Assembly (NCBI RefSeq): GCF_009834515.1
Contig: NZ_CP019426.1
Coordinates: 1,973,501-2,037,500 of the forward strand
Source of the DNA: Pseudomonas sp. R84
GTDB taxonomy: Bacteria > Pseudomonadota > Gammaproteobacteria > Pseudomonadales > Pseudomonadaceae
Direction: 5' to 3'
Length of the DNA: 64,000 nucleotides
The position numbers were made by a program, and so were the translations under genes. Position 1 is the stretch's first letter; each line of letters starts with the position of its first letter. The notes beneath the pieces are model-generated. The model searched no databases, was not told the origin of the DNA, and saw only the letters and a program-made list of their open reading frames with translations. Positions 25,448-35,305 of the stretch are shown here, piece after piece.

Positions 25448-27601
25448 CTATTCCTTCGGTTGTCCGCCACCGGCAGTGATTACTTGCACGCTCATGCGCG
25501 GCGTCGCCAGATCGAGCCCGGCTTCGTCGAGGTGGCGTTTGAGCGACAGGTTGAAGGCTCGGGACACTTCCCATTGTTTGATCGGTGCGGTCTTGAATCG
25601 CGCGCGCAGAATCGCGCTGCCGGATTCGAAGCTCTCGACACCCTGAATCTCCAGCGGCGACCAGATGTTGCGCCGCTGCAATGGATCGGTGCGCATCTTC
25701 TGGCCGACTTCACGCATCAGTTTGATCGCGTCGTCGATTTCCATGTTGTACGGCACCGCCACGCGGAAGATCGCGTAGCCGAACTCCCGTGAGTAGTTCT
25801 TGATGCTTTTGATTTCGCTGAACGGGATGGTGTGGACGATGCCGTCGATGTCGCGCAGGCGCACGGTGCGGATGGTCAGGCCTTCGACGGTGCCGAGGTG
25901 GCCGCCGACGTCGACGTAGTCATCGATGGCCAGCGAGTCTTCGATGATGATGAACAGGCCGGTGATCAAGTCCGCGACCAGCGACTGCGCACCGAAACCG
26001 ATGGCCAGACCGATCACACCGGCACCGGCCAGCAGTGGCGTGACGTTCATGCCCATGTTCGCCAGGGCGACGATCAGCGCGATGATGAAGATCGCTACGA
26101 ACAGCACGTTACGGATCAGCGGCATCATCGTTTGCGCGCGGGCATTCGCCAGACCTTTGCGCGAGCGGGTGAGGGCGTGGTGCACGGCGGTGTCGGCGAG
26201 GATCCAGATCAGCCAGGAGAAAATCAGCGTGCCGATCAGGCTGAACAGTTTGACGCTGACGTCATGCCCTTCGCCCTCGGCGAAACCGATCAGCGACTGG
26301 CCCCAGACGCGCAGGCCGAGTTCGATGAAGACCAGCCAGACCACCAGGTGCGCGAGGGTGTAGAAGAAGTTTTTCAGGCGTTCGGAGTACAGCGCGTGGC
26401 GTTTCGGACCGCGTTGCGGTTTCAAGGAATGCCGGCGCACGAGGCCGTTGATCACCATGCACATCACCAGCAGCACGGTGCAGATCAGTGACTGGCGCAA
26501 GGCGGTGCTGGTGTCGCCGGCGGAAACGAACGTGGCGAACAGCGAGATGCCGACCAGCACCAGCGCCGGCACGTACCAGAAGGTGCCGAGGATTTCGATG
26601 GTGTCGCTGAGGGCACGGCGGGTCAGGCGTCGCGACAGTGGCTGGTTGCGGATCAGGTGCGCGATCGGTCGGCGGAAACGCAGGATGAACAGTCCGGTCG
26701 ACAGCGCCGCGAGGACATTGGCGATAGTGGCGGCGGAGTGCGCCAGATGCACGCCCAGACTTTCGATCAGGCGTGGATCGTTCAACGCCTCGCCGAACGC
26801 GGCGAAGCTGCCGATCAGCCACAGCGGCCGGAACGCCTGATGACGCAGGATGTACAGCGCGCGATGACGGTGCGGGCCATCGAGCAGGGAAAACGCTATC
26901 ACGCAGATTGCCGAGAAACAGGTACCGACCACCAGCGCATAGGCCAACACCATCGCCAGGCTTTTGCCCAGTGACGACGGCAGCGCGTAGCTCATGTAGA
27001 CGGTCATCACCAACGCGATCAGCCACGGCCCGAGCTTGCGTAACGCAAAGCGCAACATGTCGAGGGCCTTGGGGTGTTGCGGCAATTCTTCGGTAAGGCC
27101 GAAGCGCATGCGCACCCGATGGCTGAGCCAGATCAGTGCGGCGGCGAGCAGGCTCCACACCGCGAGGATCATGGCGAAGCCGAAGATGATCGGCAGCCAC
27201 TCGTTGGCCGGCAGCATCATCGCGCTCAGTTCGTCCTTGGCCAGGTCGAACTCGTTGCCCCAGCGGTTGAGCGGGCTGTCGGCGCCGGTAAATTGTTTTT
27301 CGAAGTTGGACAGGGTGCCGCCGATCAAGCCGAGCACGCCTTCTTCAGGGCTGGCCTGAGCCTTTTTGGTGGCGTCGCGCAGCTTCTTCAGATCGGTCAG
27401 CAACTGTGCGCGTTGCTTGTCGTTTTCCAGCGACTTGATGACTTCGTCGAGGGACTGGCCGAGCGGTTCCTGGGCTTCCGGTTGGGCTTTGTTGGTGTTG
27501 AGCAGACCGGGCAAACCGACCGCGTGGGCGGGCGCCAGCGGCAGCAGCGTCATCAGGCAGACGAAGAACAGGCTGGGCAAAGCAAAAAGACGAGCGAACA
27601 C
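25448..27601 (-). CDS. Large mechanosensitive channel of the MscS family
   Basis: 717 residues from GTG 27601, where a signal peptide begins (VFARLFALPSLFFVCL...APAHA); the frame extends upstream but that part lacks signal character. A periplasmic N-terminal region (about 30-150) is followed by many membrane helices (about 160-520). The MscS pore and beta domains follow: LLAGAGVIGLAIGFGAQSLV, then DYVDVGGHLGTVEGLTIRT. This is the YbdG/MscK-like large class. It releases solutes on hypo-osmotic shock. A tiny membrane protein gene lies just upstream. Confidence 0.92.
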   Translation of the reverse strand: MFARLFALPSLFFVCLMTLLPLAPAHAVGLPGLLNTNKAQPEAQEPLGQSLDEVIKSLENDKQRAQLLTDLKKLRDATKKAQASPEEGVLGLIGGTLSNFEKQFTGADSPLNRWGNEFDLAKDELSAMMLPANEWLPIIFGFAMILAVWSLLAAALIWLSHRVRMRFGLTEELPQHPKALDMLRFALRKLGPWLIALVMTVYMSYALPSSLGKSLAMVLAYALVVGTCFSAICVIAFSLLDGPHRHRALYILRHQAFRPLWLIGSFAAFGEALNDPRLIESLGVHLAHSAATIANVLAALSTGLFILRFRRPIAHLIRNQPLSRRLTRRALSDTIEILGTFWYVPALVLVGISLFATFVSAGDTSTALRQSLICTVLLVMCMVINGLVRRHSLKPQRGPKRHALYSERLKNFFYTLAHLVVWLVFIELGLRVWGQSLIGFAEGEGHDVSVKLFSLIGTLIFSWLIWILADTAVHHALTRSRKGLANARAQTMMPLIRNVLFVAIFIIALIVALANMGMNVTPLLAGAGVIGLAIGFGAQSLVADLITGLFIIIEDSLAIDDYVDVGGHLGTVEGLTIRTVRLRDIDGIVHTIPFSEIKSIKNYSREFGYAIFRVAVPYNMEIDDAIKLMREVGQKMRTDPLQRRNIWSPLEIQGVESFESGSAILRARFKTAPIKQWEVSRAFNLSLKRHLDEAGLDLATPRMSVQVITAGGGQPKE

Positions 27602-27678
27602 TAGGCGGTCAACCTCGCAAGGGGCGGATTCGCTGGAGTGTACGAGGCCCACTAAAGCAATGCGAGCCGGGCGCGGAT

Positions 27679-27855
27679 TTATTCGTTGAGTTTGGCGAGG
27701 ATCTTGTACACCACGGTGGCGAGGATCGTGAGCATGCCGATCCACATGGCAAACACCCCGGCGTTCTTGTCACGGAAGTTGAAACCGATCGCCAGCAGGA
27801 TCATTCCGCACAGGATGGGAATGAGCATGGCGTGGAACGAAGACATCGAGATCAT
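27679..27855 (-). CDS. 58-residue membrane protein
   Basis: A short open frame on the minus strand from ATG 27855 to TAA 27679, with AAGG about nine bases upstream. The product begins MISMSSFHAMLIPILCGMIL and has two hydrophobic stretches separated by the polar FNFRDKNAG, then ends KLNE. This hairpin-like two-helix layout and the ribosome binding site make it a believable small inner-membrane protein. It is 77 bases upstream of the mechanosensitive channel on the same strand. Function unknown. Confidence 0.65.
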   Translation of the reverse strand: MISMSSFHAMLIPILCGMILLAIGFNFRDKNAGVFAMWIGMLTILATVVYKILAKLNE

Positions 27856-27922
27856 GGAGACTGCCTTGTCGAAATGAATGATGTAAGTCTAGGTCGGTTT
27901 CTGCCGACCGCTATTGATCTGA

Positions 27923-27998
27923 GTAGGAGCTGCCGAAGGCTGCGATCTTTTGATCTTAAAAACAGAATCAAAAGATCGCAGCCTTCGGCAGCTCCTAC
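27923..27998. repeat. Palindromic repeat, TAGGAGCTGCCGAAGGCTGCGATC family
   Basis: GTAGGAGCTGCCGAAGGCTG with following CGATCTTTTGAT is repeated in reverse complement up to 27998, making a stem of more than 30 bp with a short A-rich loop. It lies after apeB on its transcribed strand and probably serves as its terminator. Related copies are at 34434 and 40081. Confidence 0.85.
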
Positions 27999-28021
27999 AG
28001 CGAACAAGTGGTCCCGAATGG

Positions 28022-29311
28022 TTACGGCAATTCGCGGCAGGCGTAAAACGCGCTCAGCACTTTGACCAGATGCGCCAGGTCGTGGCTGCCACACAGTTCG
28101 CGGATCGAGTGCATGGCGAAGGTCGGCAGGCCGATATCGACAGTACGCACACCGAGGTGGCTGGCGGTGATCGGGCCGATGGTCGAGCCGCAGCCCATGT
28201 CACTGCGCACCACGAAGCTTTGCACCGGTACTTCTTCGGCCATGCACAGATGGCGGAAGAAGCCGGCGGTTTCGCTGTTGGTGGCGTAGCGCTGGTTGCT
28301 GTTGACCTTGATCACCGGGCCGGCGTTGAGTTTCGGGCCGTGGTTGGCGTCGTGCTTTTCTGCGTAGTTGGGGTGTACACCATGGGCGTTGTCGGCCGAG
28401 ACCAGCAGGGATTTCTGGATGGTGCGGACGAACTCGTCACCTTCCGGCAGCAGACGGCGCAAGGTCTGTTCGAGCATCGGGCCGTCGGCACCGCAGGCCG
28501 AGCAGGAACCGACTTCTTCGTGGTCGTTGCACACCAGCACGCAGGTTTCGTCGGTTTCGGCGGTGAGCAAGGCTTGCAGGCCGGCGTAGCACGACAACAG
28601 GTTATCGAGGCGCGCACCGGCAATGAAATCGCCGTTGAGGCCGATAACCGCAGCACTTTGCGTGTCGTAGAAACTCAGCTCGTAATCGAGCACGACGTCG
28701 GCGTTCAAGCCGTGTTCGCGGGCCAGTTGATCGGTGAGCACGGCGCGGAAATCGACGCGCTCGTCACCGGCAAATTGCGCGAGGATCGGCGGTAGCTCGG
28801 TCTGCGCGTTGATCGCCCAGCCCTGATTGGCTTCACGGTTGAGGTGAATGGCCAGGTTGGGAATGATCGCGATCGGTGCCTTGAAGTCGATCAATTGGCT
28901 TTCGACTTTGCCGTCGCGGCGGAAGGTGACGCGGCCGGCCAGCGACAGATCACGGTCGAACCACGGTGCGAGCAGGGCGCCGCCGTAGACTTCAACGCCG
29001 AGTTGCCAGAAGCCCTGACGCTGCAGCTCCGGTTGCGGCTTGACCCGCAGGCACGGGCTGTCGGTGTGCGCGCCGACCAGGCGGATGCCGCCGTGCAGTG
29101 GCGAAGTGCGGCCCATTTTGATCGCGACGATCGAAGAGTCGTTACGGGTGACGTAATAGCGGCCGTTCGGCTCGGTGGTCCATGGCTCGCGCTCGTCGAG
29201 GCGCACATAACCGGCAGCCTCCAGACGCTGCACCAGACTGGCGGTGGCGTGGAACGGGGTAGGGGAGGCCTTGAGAAAGTCGATCAGGCCTTGGTTCAAC
29301 TCTTCGCGCAT
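28022..29311 (-). CDS. apeB: M18-family aspartyl/general aminopeptidase
   Basis: 429 residues, normal for M18. Zinc-site motifs of the M18 family are visible: [10 protein letters not shown] near residue 80, a central ARLDNLLSC with the metal Asp, NDHEEVGS supplying the catalytic Glu pair, and [11 protein letters not shown] near the C-terminus with the substrate-binding part. A cytosolic tetrahedral dodecamer is usual. It removes N-terminal residues from peptides. Neighbouring rluA and the min genes match the usual Pseudomonas order. Confidence 0.93.
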   Translation of the reverse strand: MREELNQGLIDFLKASPTPFHATASLVQRLEAAGYVRLDEREPWTTEPNGRYYVTRNDSSIVAIKMGRTSPLHGGIRLVGAHTDSPCLRVKPQPELQRQGFWQLGVEVYGGALLAPWFDRDLSLAGRVTFRRDGKVESQLIDFKAPIAIIPNLAIHLNREANQGWAINAQTELPPILAQFAGDERVDFRAVLTDQLAREHGLNADVVLDYELSFYDTQSAAVIGLNGDFIAGARLDNLLSCYAGLQALLTAETDETCVLVCNDHEEVGSCSACGADGPMLEQTLRRLLPEGDEFVRTIQKSLLVSADNAHGVHPNYAEKHDANHGPKLNAGPVIKVNSNQRYATNSETAGFFRHLCMAEEVPVQSFVVRSDMGCGSTIGPITASHLGVRTVDIGLPTFAMHSIRELCGSHDLAHLVKVLSAFYACRELP

Positions 29312-29382
29312 AAGAAACTCCAGACAGCAATGGGCGGGAGTTTAACGCATCGGCCGGGGAATTGAATCTGCACCGGATCCCT

Positions 29383-29471
29383 GTAGGAGTGAGCCTGCTC
29401 GCGAAAGCGATTGATCAATCAACATCAATGCTGAATGTGAAACCGCTTTCGCGAGCAGGCTCGCTCCCACA
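29383..29471. repeat. Inverted pair of REP sequences
   Basis: GTAGGAGTGAGCCTGCTCGC at 29383 faces the reverse-complement copy ending CTCGCTCCCAC at 29470. The pair lies between rluA (upstream on the minus strand) and apeB. Confidence 0.85.
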
Positions 29472-29488
29472 GGGGGCAGTGTGGTCTG

Positions 29489-30124
29489 TCAGAACGGCGC
29501 GGGACACTCGAAGCGCAGGCGTTCGCCGGTTTGCGGATGGGTGAAGCTGAGCATGCTTGCGTGCAGGCACAAACGTGGCCATGCCGCCAGCGCCTGCTCA
29601 TGGGCGTAGAGCCCGTCACCAAGCAGCGGATGTCCGATCGACAGCATGTGCACGCGCAATTGATGCGAACGACCAGTGATCGGTGTCAGCTCAACGCGAC
29701 ACCAGTCGCCGCAGCGCTCCAGCACACGCCAGAAGGTCAGCGCATGCTTGCCGAATTCGTGATCAACCACGTGGCGTGGTTTGGTCGGCGGATCATACCG
29801 CAGGGGCAAATCGATACTGCCACTGTCGAGTTCCGGCTGACCCCAGGCCAGTGCGGTGTAGGCCTTTTCGGTTTCGCGATCGTGAAACTGGCGCGACAGT
29901 TCGCGATGAGTGTCGGCGTCACGCGCGAGCAAAATGATGCCGGAGGTTTCCCAGTCCAAGCGATGGACGATGCGCGCTTCCGGGTAGCCGTTTTCCTGCA
30001 AACGGGTAATCAGGCAATCCTTGTTATCGTCGGCGCGACCGGGCACCGAGAGCAGCAACGTCGGTTTGTTCACCACCAGTACGGCGGCGTCCTGATGGAG
30101 GATGTGGATGTTGGACAGCGGCAT
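29489..30124 (-). CDS. rluA: RluA-family rRNA/tRNA pseudouridine synthase
   Basis: 211 residues. The catalytic motif is HRLDWETSGIILLARD, with the essential Asp, followed by KAYTALAWG and the C-terminal GRSHQLRVHM. There is no S4 domain, and the short length matches RluA rather than RluC/RluD. RluA modifies 23S rRNA U746 and tRNA U32. It lies immediately downstream of minE behind a strong terminator hairpin, as in other Pseudomonas. Confidence 0.93.
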   Translation of the reverse strand: MPLSNIHILHQDAAVLVVNKPTLLLSVPGRADDNKDCLITRLQENGYPEARIVHRLDWETSGIILLARDADTHRELSRQFHDRETEKAYTALAWGQPELDSGSIDLPLRYDPPTKPRHVVDHEFGKHALTFWRVLERCGDWCRVELTPITGRSHQLRVHMLSIGHPLLGDGLYAHEQALAAWPRLCLHASMLSFTHPQTGERLRFECPAPF

Positions 30125-30149
30125 TAAAACAGCCTCGTAACAAATGCCA

Positions 30150-30196
30150 ACGGCGGTTCAGGGCCATTCCCGCATGGGATGGCCCTGAACCGCCGT
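30150..30196. terminator. Strong stem-loop between minE and rluA
   Basis: ACGGCGGTTCAGGGCCAT (30150-30167) pairs perfectly with ATGGCCCTGAACCGCCGT (30179-30196), an 18-bp stem with an 11-base loop. It has no clear T-run on the minus strand, but its position 19 bases after minE points to operon termination or mRNA end protection. Confidence 0.75.
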
Positions 30197-30214
30197 CGTT
30201 CCTGCCAAATCGAC

Positions 30215-30469
30215 TCAGCGATCAGGCAGGGTGATGTTGAGTTCCAGAATCGAGCAACTGCCCTGGCTTTCCAGTGCAACATGTACGTCGTCGTTGCCGA
30301 TGTTGACGTACTTGCGGATCACGTCGACCAGTTCCTTCTGCAAGGCTGGCAGGTAATCCGGCGTGCTGCGCTGGCCGCGCTCATGCGCCACGATGATCTG
30401 TAGACGCTCTTTCGCTACCGAGGCGGTACTTGGCTTTTTGTTGGCACGAAAGAAGTCAAAAAGGTTCAT
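30215..30469 (-). CDS. minE: Cell division topological specificity factor MinE
   Basis: 84 residues. An amphipathic, MinD-activating N-terminus ([24 protein letters not shown] is the region, residues 1-24) is followed by the dimeric topological domain. Its ATG shares one base with the minD stop (TAATG). It drives MinD ATP hydrolysis and pole-to-pole oscillation. Confidence 0.97.
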   Translation of the reverse strand: MNLFDFFRANKKPSTASVAKERLQIIVAHERGQRSTPDYLPALQKELVDVIRKYVNIGNDDVHVALESQGSCSILELNITLPDR

Positions 30470-31281
30470 TACCTACCTCCAAACAGGCGCTCGAAGAATC
30501 CCTTCTTCTCGACATCGAGGAAACGGTGGGCTTTTTCTTTGCCCAACAGGCGGTCGACGGTATCGCTGTAAGCCTGACCGGCATCGCTCTGGTCGTCGAG
30601 AATCACCGGCACGCCCTGGTTGGATGCCTTGAGCACCGCCTGGGATTCCGGGATCACGCCGAGCAGCGTTACCGAGAGGATTTCCTTGACGTCTTCAACG
30701 CCGAGCATTTCGCCCTTTTCAACACGCTCTGGATGGTAGCGAGTGATCAGCAGGTGTTCCTTGATCGGGTCTTCGCCACGTTCGGCGCGACGCGATTTGC
30801 TGGCCAACAGGCCGAGCATGCGGTCCGAATCTCGTACCGAGGACACTTCCGGGTTGGTCACGACGATCGCTTCGTCAGCGAAGTACATGGCCAGGTGCGC
30901 ACCTTTTTCGATGCCGGCCGGGGAGTCGCAGACGACGAACTCGAATTGTTCCTTGAGCTCCATCAGGACTTTTTCCACGCCTTCGACAGTCAGCGCGTCT
31001 TTGTCGCGGGTCTGACTGGCGGCCAGTACGTAGAGGTTTTCCAGACGCTTGTCTTTGATCAGCGCTTGTTGCAGGTTGGCTTCGCCATTGACCACGTTGA
31101 CGAAGTCATACACCACGCGGCGCTCGCAACCCATGATCAGGTCAAGGTTACGCAAGCCCACGTCGAAGTCGACGATCACTGTTTTGTGGCCGCGCAGAGC
31201 GAGGCCGGTACCGATAGCGGCGCTGGTGGTGGTCTTACCCACACCACCCTTGCCGGATGTAACCACGAGAATCTTGGCCAA
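30469..31281 (-). CDS. minD: Septum-site ATPase MinD
   Basis: 270 residues. Deviant Walker [22 protein letters not shown] and VCDSPAGIE are diagnostic. The C-terminus [11 protein letters not shown] is the amphipathic membrane-targeting helix. It binds the membrane with ATP, recruits MinC and is released by MinE. It is the second gene of minCDE, 169 bases after minC. Confidence 0.98.
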   Translation of the reverse strand: MAKILVVTSGKGGVGKTTTSAAIGTGLALRGHKTVIVDFDVGLRNLDLIMGCERRVVYDFVNVVNGEANLQQALIKDKRLENLYVLAASQTRDKDALTVEGVEKVLMELKEQFEFVVCDSPAGIEKGAHLAMYFADEAIVVTNPEVSSVRDSDRMLGLLASKSRRAERGEDPIKEHLLITRYHPERVEKGEMLGVEDVKEILSVTLLGVIPESQAVLKASNQGVPVILDDQSDAGQAYSDTVDRLLGKEKAHRFLDVEKKGFFERLFGGR

Positions 31282-31450
31282 GGTGTTTCACCCCTAAGGA
31301 AGAAGGACTTTTTAGCCCCTGAAAAACATCTCTTGAAAACTACTGCAGTCGGACAGCCTTGGCTGGAATTCGGCGTTGAGCCTTTTTCCTACTTCGTTTG
31401 AGCCGTTTTCGCTACGTTTTAGAGATGCTTGGAAAATGCGGCAGTATCCG

Positions 31451-32188
31451 TTAAAGCCGAATGATGTTCAACACGTCGCCCGACAGGCTGACCTGTACGC
31501 CCGAGCCCCACATAGGGTCGCGGCGCAAATCTTCGGAAACCTTGTAATGACCGGCGATGGAGATCAGTTCAGCGCTCAATTGCTGACAGAAAATCCGTGC
31601 CTTGGTGTCACCCTTCACGCCGGCCAGCGCCCGACCACGCATCGGGCCGTATACATGGATGTTGCCATCGGCGAGAAGTTCCGCCCCCGGACTGACCGAA
31701 GACACCACGACCAAATCGCCACCCTGGGCATATATCTGTTGGCCACCACGTACTGGCGTGGTGATGACACGGGTCGGTTTGACGGTGGGTTCCGGCGGTT
31801 TTTCCGGCTTCTTTTTGACTTCGGCTTCCGGGGTTTCCAGCGGCCGCTCACGGGCGCCGGACGGCGGCAATACCGGAATGTCGATGGCGATGGCGGCGGC
31901 AATGTCTTCGATGCGGCTGGCGCGAATCGCCAGGGTGCGCAGGCCATGTTGGCGGCAGACGCGCATCAGGCCCGGCAGATCGACGGCGCCTTCGCTCGGC
32001 GGCAGTTTGTCCAGCGCCAGAACCAGCGGCGCATTGCTGAAAAAGTTCGGCGCCTGGGCGACTTTGGCGGCCAGTTGCCGATCGAGGCTTTCGAGGTCGT
32101 TACGGGCCAGTTCCAGCACAGTAATGGCCAGCATGCTGCCCTTGAGCTGGAATACGGGATCTTGGTCTAACGGTTCGGTTTGGCTCAT
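31451..32188 (-). CDS. minC: Septum-site inhibitor MinC
   Basis: 245 residues from ATG 32188 ([11 protein letters not shown]); the longer frame has no RBS and would extend into the promoter region. The N-terminal FtsZ-inhibiting domain (about 1-105), a Pro/Lys-rich linker with [10 protein letters not shown], and the C-terminal beta-helix domain with [20 protein letters not shown] are present. First gene of minCDE, divergent from the acyltransferase. Confidence 0.96.
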   Translation of the reverse strand: MSQTEPLDQDPVFQLKGSMLAITVLELARNDLESLDRQLAAKVAQAPNFFSNAPLVLALDKLPPSEGAVDLPGLMRVCRQHGLRTLAIRASRIEDIAAAIAIDIPVLPPSGARERPLETPEAEVKKKPEKPPEPTVKPTRVITTPVRGGQQIYAQGGDLVVVSSVSPGAELLADGNIHVYGPMRGRALAGVKGDTKARIFCQQLSAELISIAGHYKVSEDLRRDPMWGSGVQVSLSGDVLNIIRL

Positions 32189-32305
32189 GTCGGCATACAA
32201 CGGCTTGTCACTAAAAGTGCCGAGACTTATAACGAGAACGCCCGCGAGCCGCAAGCCGGGTCGAACGATGTAGAATGCGCGGCCACTGTATTTACGGAAG
32301 CTTTA

Positions 32306-33238
32306 ATGGATCGCCCGCGTTTTCGAAAAGCATTTCTTGCTCCACGCTTCTGGCCGCTCTGGTGCGGTCTGGGGCTTTTATGGCTGATCGTGCAGTTGCC
32401 GTATCCGGCGTTGCTGACCATCGGTCGAGTTTTGGGCGCCTTGATGTATCGCGTGGCCGGCGACCGGCGGCGCATCGCCAAGCGCAATCTTGAGCTGTGC
32501 TTCCCGGAAAAATCCGCCGCCGAGCGCAAACGTCTACTCAAGGAGAACTTCGCCTCCACCGGCATCGCTTTCTTTGAAATGGCCATGAGCTGGTGGTGGT
32601 CGCGTGAACGTCTGGCCAAGCTGGCCCACGTTGAAGGCCTGGAGCATCTGCAAAAGGCCCAGCGCGAAGGCAAAGGCGTGATCCTGATGGCGGCGCATTT
32701 CACCACGCTGGAAATCGGCGCGGCGTTGCTCGGCCAGCAGCACACCATCGACGGCATGTACCGCGAGCACAAGAATCCGTTGTTTGACTATGTTCAGCGT
32801 CAGGGCCGTGAGCGGCACAACCTCGATTCGCTGGCGGTGGAGCGTGACGACGTGCGCGGCATGCTCAAGCTGCTGCGCTCCGGTCGGGCGATCTGGTATG
32901 CGCCGGATCAGGATTACGGCGCCAAGCAGAGCATCTTCGTGCCGCTGTTCGGCATTCAAGCCGCGACTGTTACGGCGACAACGAAATTTGCCCGTCTGGG
33001 CAAGGCGCTGGTCGTGCCGTTCACGCAGGAACGTCTGGCCGATGGCAGTGGTTATCGGTTGGTGATTCATCCGCCGCTGGAAGATTTCCCTGGCGAAACC
33101 GAAGAAGCCGACTGCATCCGCATCAACCAGTGGGTCGAGAGCGCTTTGCGTGCCTGCCCCGAGCAATATCTGTGGGCGCACCGTCGCTTCAAGAGCCGTC
33201 CACCGGGCGAGCCAAAGCTGTACGCCAAACGCGGTTGA
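32306..33238 (+). CDS. lpxL: Lipid A biosynthesis acyltransferase (LpxL/HtrB family)
   Basis: 310 residues from ATG 32306. An N-terminal membrane anchor (about 18-38) is followed by the acyltransferase core: AAHFTTLEIGAAL with the HX4E-type catalytic pair, YREHKNPLFD and WYAPDQDYG. It transfers a secondary acyl chain to Kdo-lipid A at the inner membrane. It lies next to minC as in other Pseudomonas. Two LpxL paralogues exist in many pseudomonads, so which acyl position it serves is uncertain. Confidence 0.92.
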   Translation: MDRPRFRKAFLAPRFWPLWCGLGLLWLIVQLPYPALLTIGRVLGALMYRVAGDRRRIAKRNLELCFPEKSAAERKRLLKENFASTGIAFFEMAMSWWWSRERLAKLAHVEGLEHLQKAQREGKGVILMAAHFTTLEIGAALLGQQHTIDGMYREHKNPLFDYVQRQGRERHNLDSLAVERDDVRGMLKLLRSGRAIWYAPDQDYGAKQSIFVPLFGIQAATVTATTKFARLGKALVVPFTQERLADGSGYRLVIHPPLEDFPGETEEADCIRINQWVESALRACPEQYLWAHRRFKSRPPGEPKLYAKRG

Positions 33239-33273
33239 TTCACCCATCCTTTTAAGCACCATGGAGTGTTGCG

Positions 33274-34431
33274 ATGAGCCCAGCTGAACCGGTCACAGGT
33301 TTGATTCTTTCCGGCGGCGGGGCTCGGGCGGCGTATCAGGTGGGGGTGCTGGCGGCAATTGCGGAGTTGCTGCCATTGGGCGCGGACAATCCGTTTCCGG
33401 TGATCGTCGGCACCTCGGCCGGGGCGATCAACGCGGTCAGCCTGGCCAGTGGTGCCACGGATTTTCGCGCCGCGATCGAGCGTCTCACCTTTTTTTGGCA
33501 GGGCTTTCGCAGTCATCGCGTGCTGCGCAGTGACTGGCCCGGCGTTATCCGTCAGGCCAGCCGCTTTGTCAGTCACAGCTTGCTCGGCATCGGTCGGCAA
33601 CTGCCGGTGGCCCTGCTCAACAGTTCGCCGCTGCGCGAACTGCTCAATGAAAAACTGCACATGCCCGGCATCGCCGAATCGATCGCGCGCAAGCAATTGC
33701 ATGCGGTGGCGGTGACCGCGTTCGGCTACGAATCCGGGCAAGCGGTGACGTTCTATCAGGGCGGCGGCAAGATCGATGCGTGGTTGCGGCATCGGCGTAT
33801 TGGTGTGCCGACGCAACTGTCGGTGGATCACTTGCTCGCCAGTTCGGCGATTCCGTTGCTGTTCGCGCCGGTGAAAATCGGTGATGAATATTTTGGCGAC
33901 GGCGCGGTGCGGCAATCGGCACCGATCAGCCCGGCATTGCATTTGGGCGCGAGCCGGGTGCTGGTGGTCGGTGTCAGCGGCAACCCGCGCGGGTTTGATC
34001 CGCAGCAGCCGCTGGAGCGCGCCTACACGGGGCAACAGCCGACTCTGGCGCAGATTGGCGGGCACATGCTCAACAGCACGTTCATTGACAGCCTGGAGAG
34101 CGACATCGAGTTGCTGCAGCGTCTCAACCAGTTCAGCCACTTGGTACCCGCCGGCACACCGACTCGCGAATTGGGTGTGGCACCGGTGGAGGTGTTGGTG
34201 ATTTCGCCGAGTCAGCCGATCGATGAGATCGCGGCGCGGCATCGCCAGGAATTGCCGGCGGCGTTGCGTTTGTTTTTGCGCGGGCCGGGGGCGACCAAGA
34301 CCAGTGGGGCAGGGGTGTTGAGTTATCTGCTGTTCGAGGCGGGGTATTGCAGCGAGTTGATTGATTTGGGGCGGCGCGATGCGTTGGCCAAACGTGAGGA
34401 GTTGTGCCGGTTTTTGGGATTGTCATTTTAA
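33274..34431 (+). CDS. Patatin-like phospholipase
   Basis: 385 residues. The patatin oxyanion loop is LSGGGARAAYQVG, the nucleophile elbow GTSAG, and the catalytic Asp lies in FGDGAVRQ. There is no signal peptide, so it is probably cytosolic or membrane-associated. It follows lpxL by 35 bases and may be co-transcribed with it. The C-terminal third (about 290-385) is a DUF3336-like helical tail. Substrate specificity is unknown. Confidence 0.9.
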   Translation: MSPAEPVTGLILSGGGARAAYQVGVLAAIAELLPLGADNPFPVIVGTSAGAINAVSLASGATDFRAAIERLTFFWQGFRSHRVLRSDWPGVIRQASRFVSHSLLGIGRQLPVALLNSSPLRELLNEKLHMPGIAESIARKQLHAVAVTAFGYESGQAVTFYQGGGKIDAWLRHRRIGVPTQLSVDHLLASSAIPLLFAPVKIGDEYFGDGAVRQSAPISPALHLGASRVLVVGVSGNPRGFDPQQPLERAYTGQQPTLAQIGGHMLNSTFIDSLESDIELLQRLNQFSHLVPAGTPTRELGVAPVEVLVISPSQPIDEIAARHRQELPAALRLFLRGPGATKTSGAGVLSYLLFEAGYCSELIDLGRRDALAKREELCRFLGLSF

Positions 34432-34433
34432 AG

Positions 34434-34512
34434 CAAAAGATCGCAGCCTTCGGCAGCTCCTACATTGGAATGCGCTATCCCTGTAGGAGCTGGCGAAGCC
34501 TGCGATCTTTTG
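34434..34512. repeat. Palindromic repeat, GCTGCGATC family
   Basis: CAAAAGATCGCAGCCTTCGG with following CAGCTCCTAC at 34434 is mirrored by GTAGGAGCTGGCGAAGCCTG with CGATCTTTTG ending at 34512. It lies between the convergent patatin and ompK genes and probably terminates both. Confidence 0.85.
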
Positions 34513-34519
34513 ATTTTTA

Positions 34520-35305
34520 TCAGAAGTGGAACTTCACCAGGAAACTCGTGGTGCTCTGATTGGTCTTGAACGCACCGGTGTCGTCGATGCCGTACTTGTC
34601 TTTCCAGTAGTCGTATTCCACACCGACATACAACTGCTTCTCGCCAAAACTCAGCGCCTTGCCCAAGTCGTATTTGACCTGTGGGTTGAAGTGCAGGTTG
34701 GCGTGGTAGTCGCCTTTGGAGTTGGAGTCGTTGTCGGTGACCCAGTCCATGAAGCCGTCGATCAGGATGTCCGACTTGCCGACCGGGATGGTGTAGGACC
34801 AGACCGGGGTGATCTGCCAGACGTTGTCACCGGCGCGAGCACCTTGGGTGTGACGCTGGTAGAAGTTCAACTGGAAGTAGTCGAAGCCCGGGATCGCCAG
34901 GTCGAAGCCTGGACCGATCAGGTACGACTCGGTGTCGCCTTCGCCGAACTCGTAAGTCATCGCCACCAGCACGTCTTTGATCGGGCCGAACTCGATCTTC
35001 TGGTCGAGCACCTTGCCCAGCGAGATGCGCGGGCTGAACTCACCGTAGTAGGTGTTCGGACCGTTGCTGAAGTCCTTGCCACCGTTGTAGAAGATCTTGT
35101 CGAAGAAGAAGAAGTTGTCCCCATAAGTCCACGCGTCGGCGTGTTCGAAAGTGACGGTCTGCTGGATGCGCGGGTTGACCTGGAAGTCCTTGCCGTAGAG
35201 GTAGGTCAGGCTGTTGTTCTGCCACTGCAGCAGGCCCTCGGCCATGGCCTGGCCGCCGGCCAACATCGATCCCGCGAGCATCAGGCTGGTGCACATACGT
35301 TTCAT
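34520..35305 (-). CDS. OmpK/Tsx-like outer membrane channel, copy 1
   Basis: 261 residues with a signal peptide cleaved near GQAMA. The mature part is rich in alternating aromatic beta-strands and ends in FLVKFHF, with the terminal Phe typical of outer membrane barrels. It begins LLQWQNNSLTYLYG, the conserved opening of the nucleoside-specific Tsx/OmpK family. It is a tandem paralogue of the gene at 35680 and lies beside the purine degradation genes, so nucleoside or nucleobase uptake is a reasonable role. Confidence 0.88.
   Translation of the reverse strand: MKRMCTSLMLAGSMLAGGQAMAEGLLQWQNNSLTYLYGKDFQVNPRIQQTVTFEHADAWTYGDNFFFFDKIFYNGGKDFSNGPNTYYGEFSPRISLGKVLDQKIEFGPIKDVLVAMTYEFGEGDTESYLIGPGFDLAIPGFDYFQLNFYQRHTQGARAGDNVWQITPVWSYTIPVGKSDILIDGFMDWVTDNDSNSKGDYHANLHFNPQVKYDLGKALSFGEKQLYVGVEYDYWKDKYGIDDTGAFKTNQSTTSFLVKFHF

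Noticed and set aside
30430..31401. A 323-codon plus-strand frame over minD
   Set aside because: minD on the other strand is unambiguous, with Walker A and membrane-targeting motifs.
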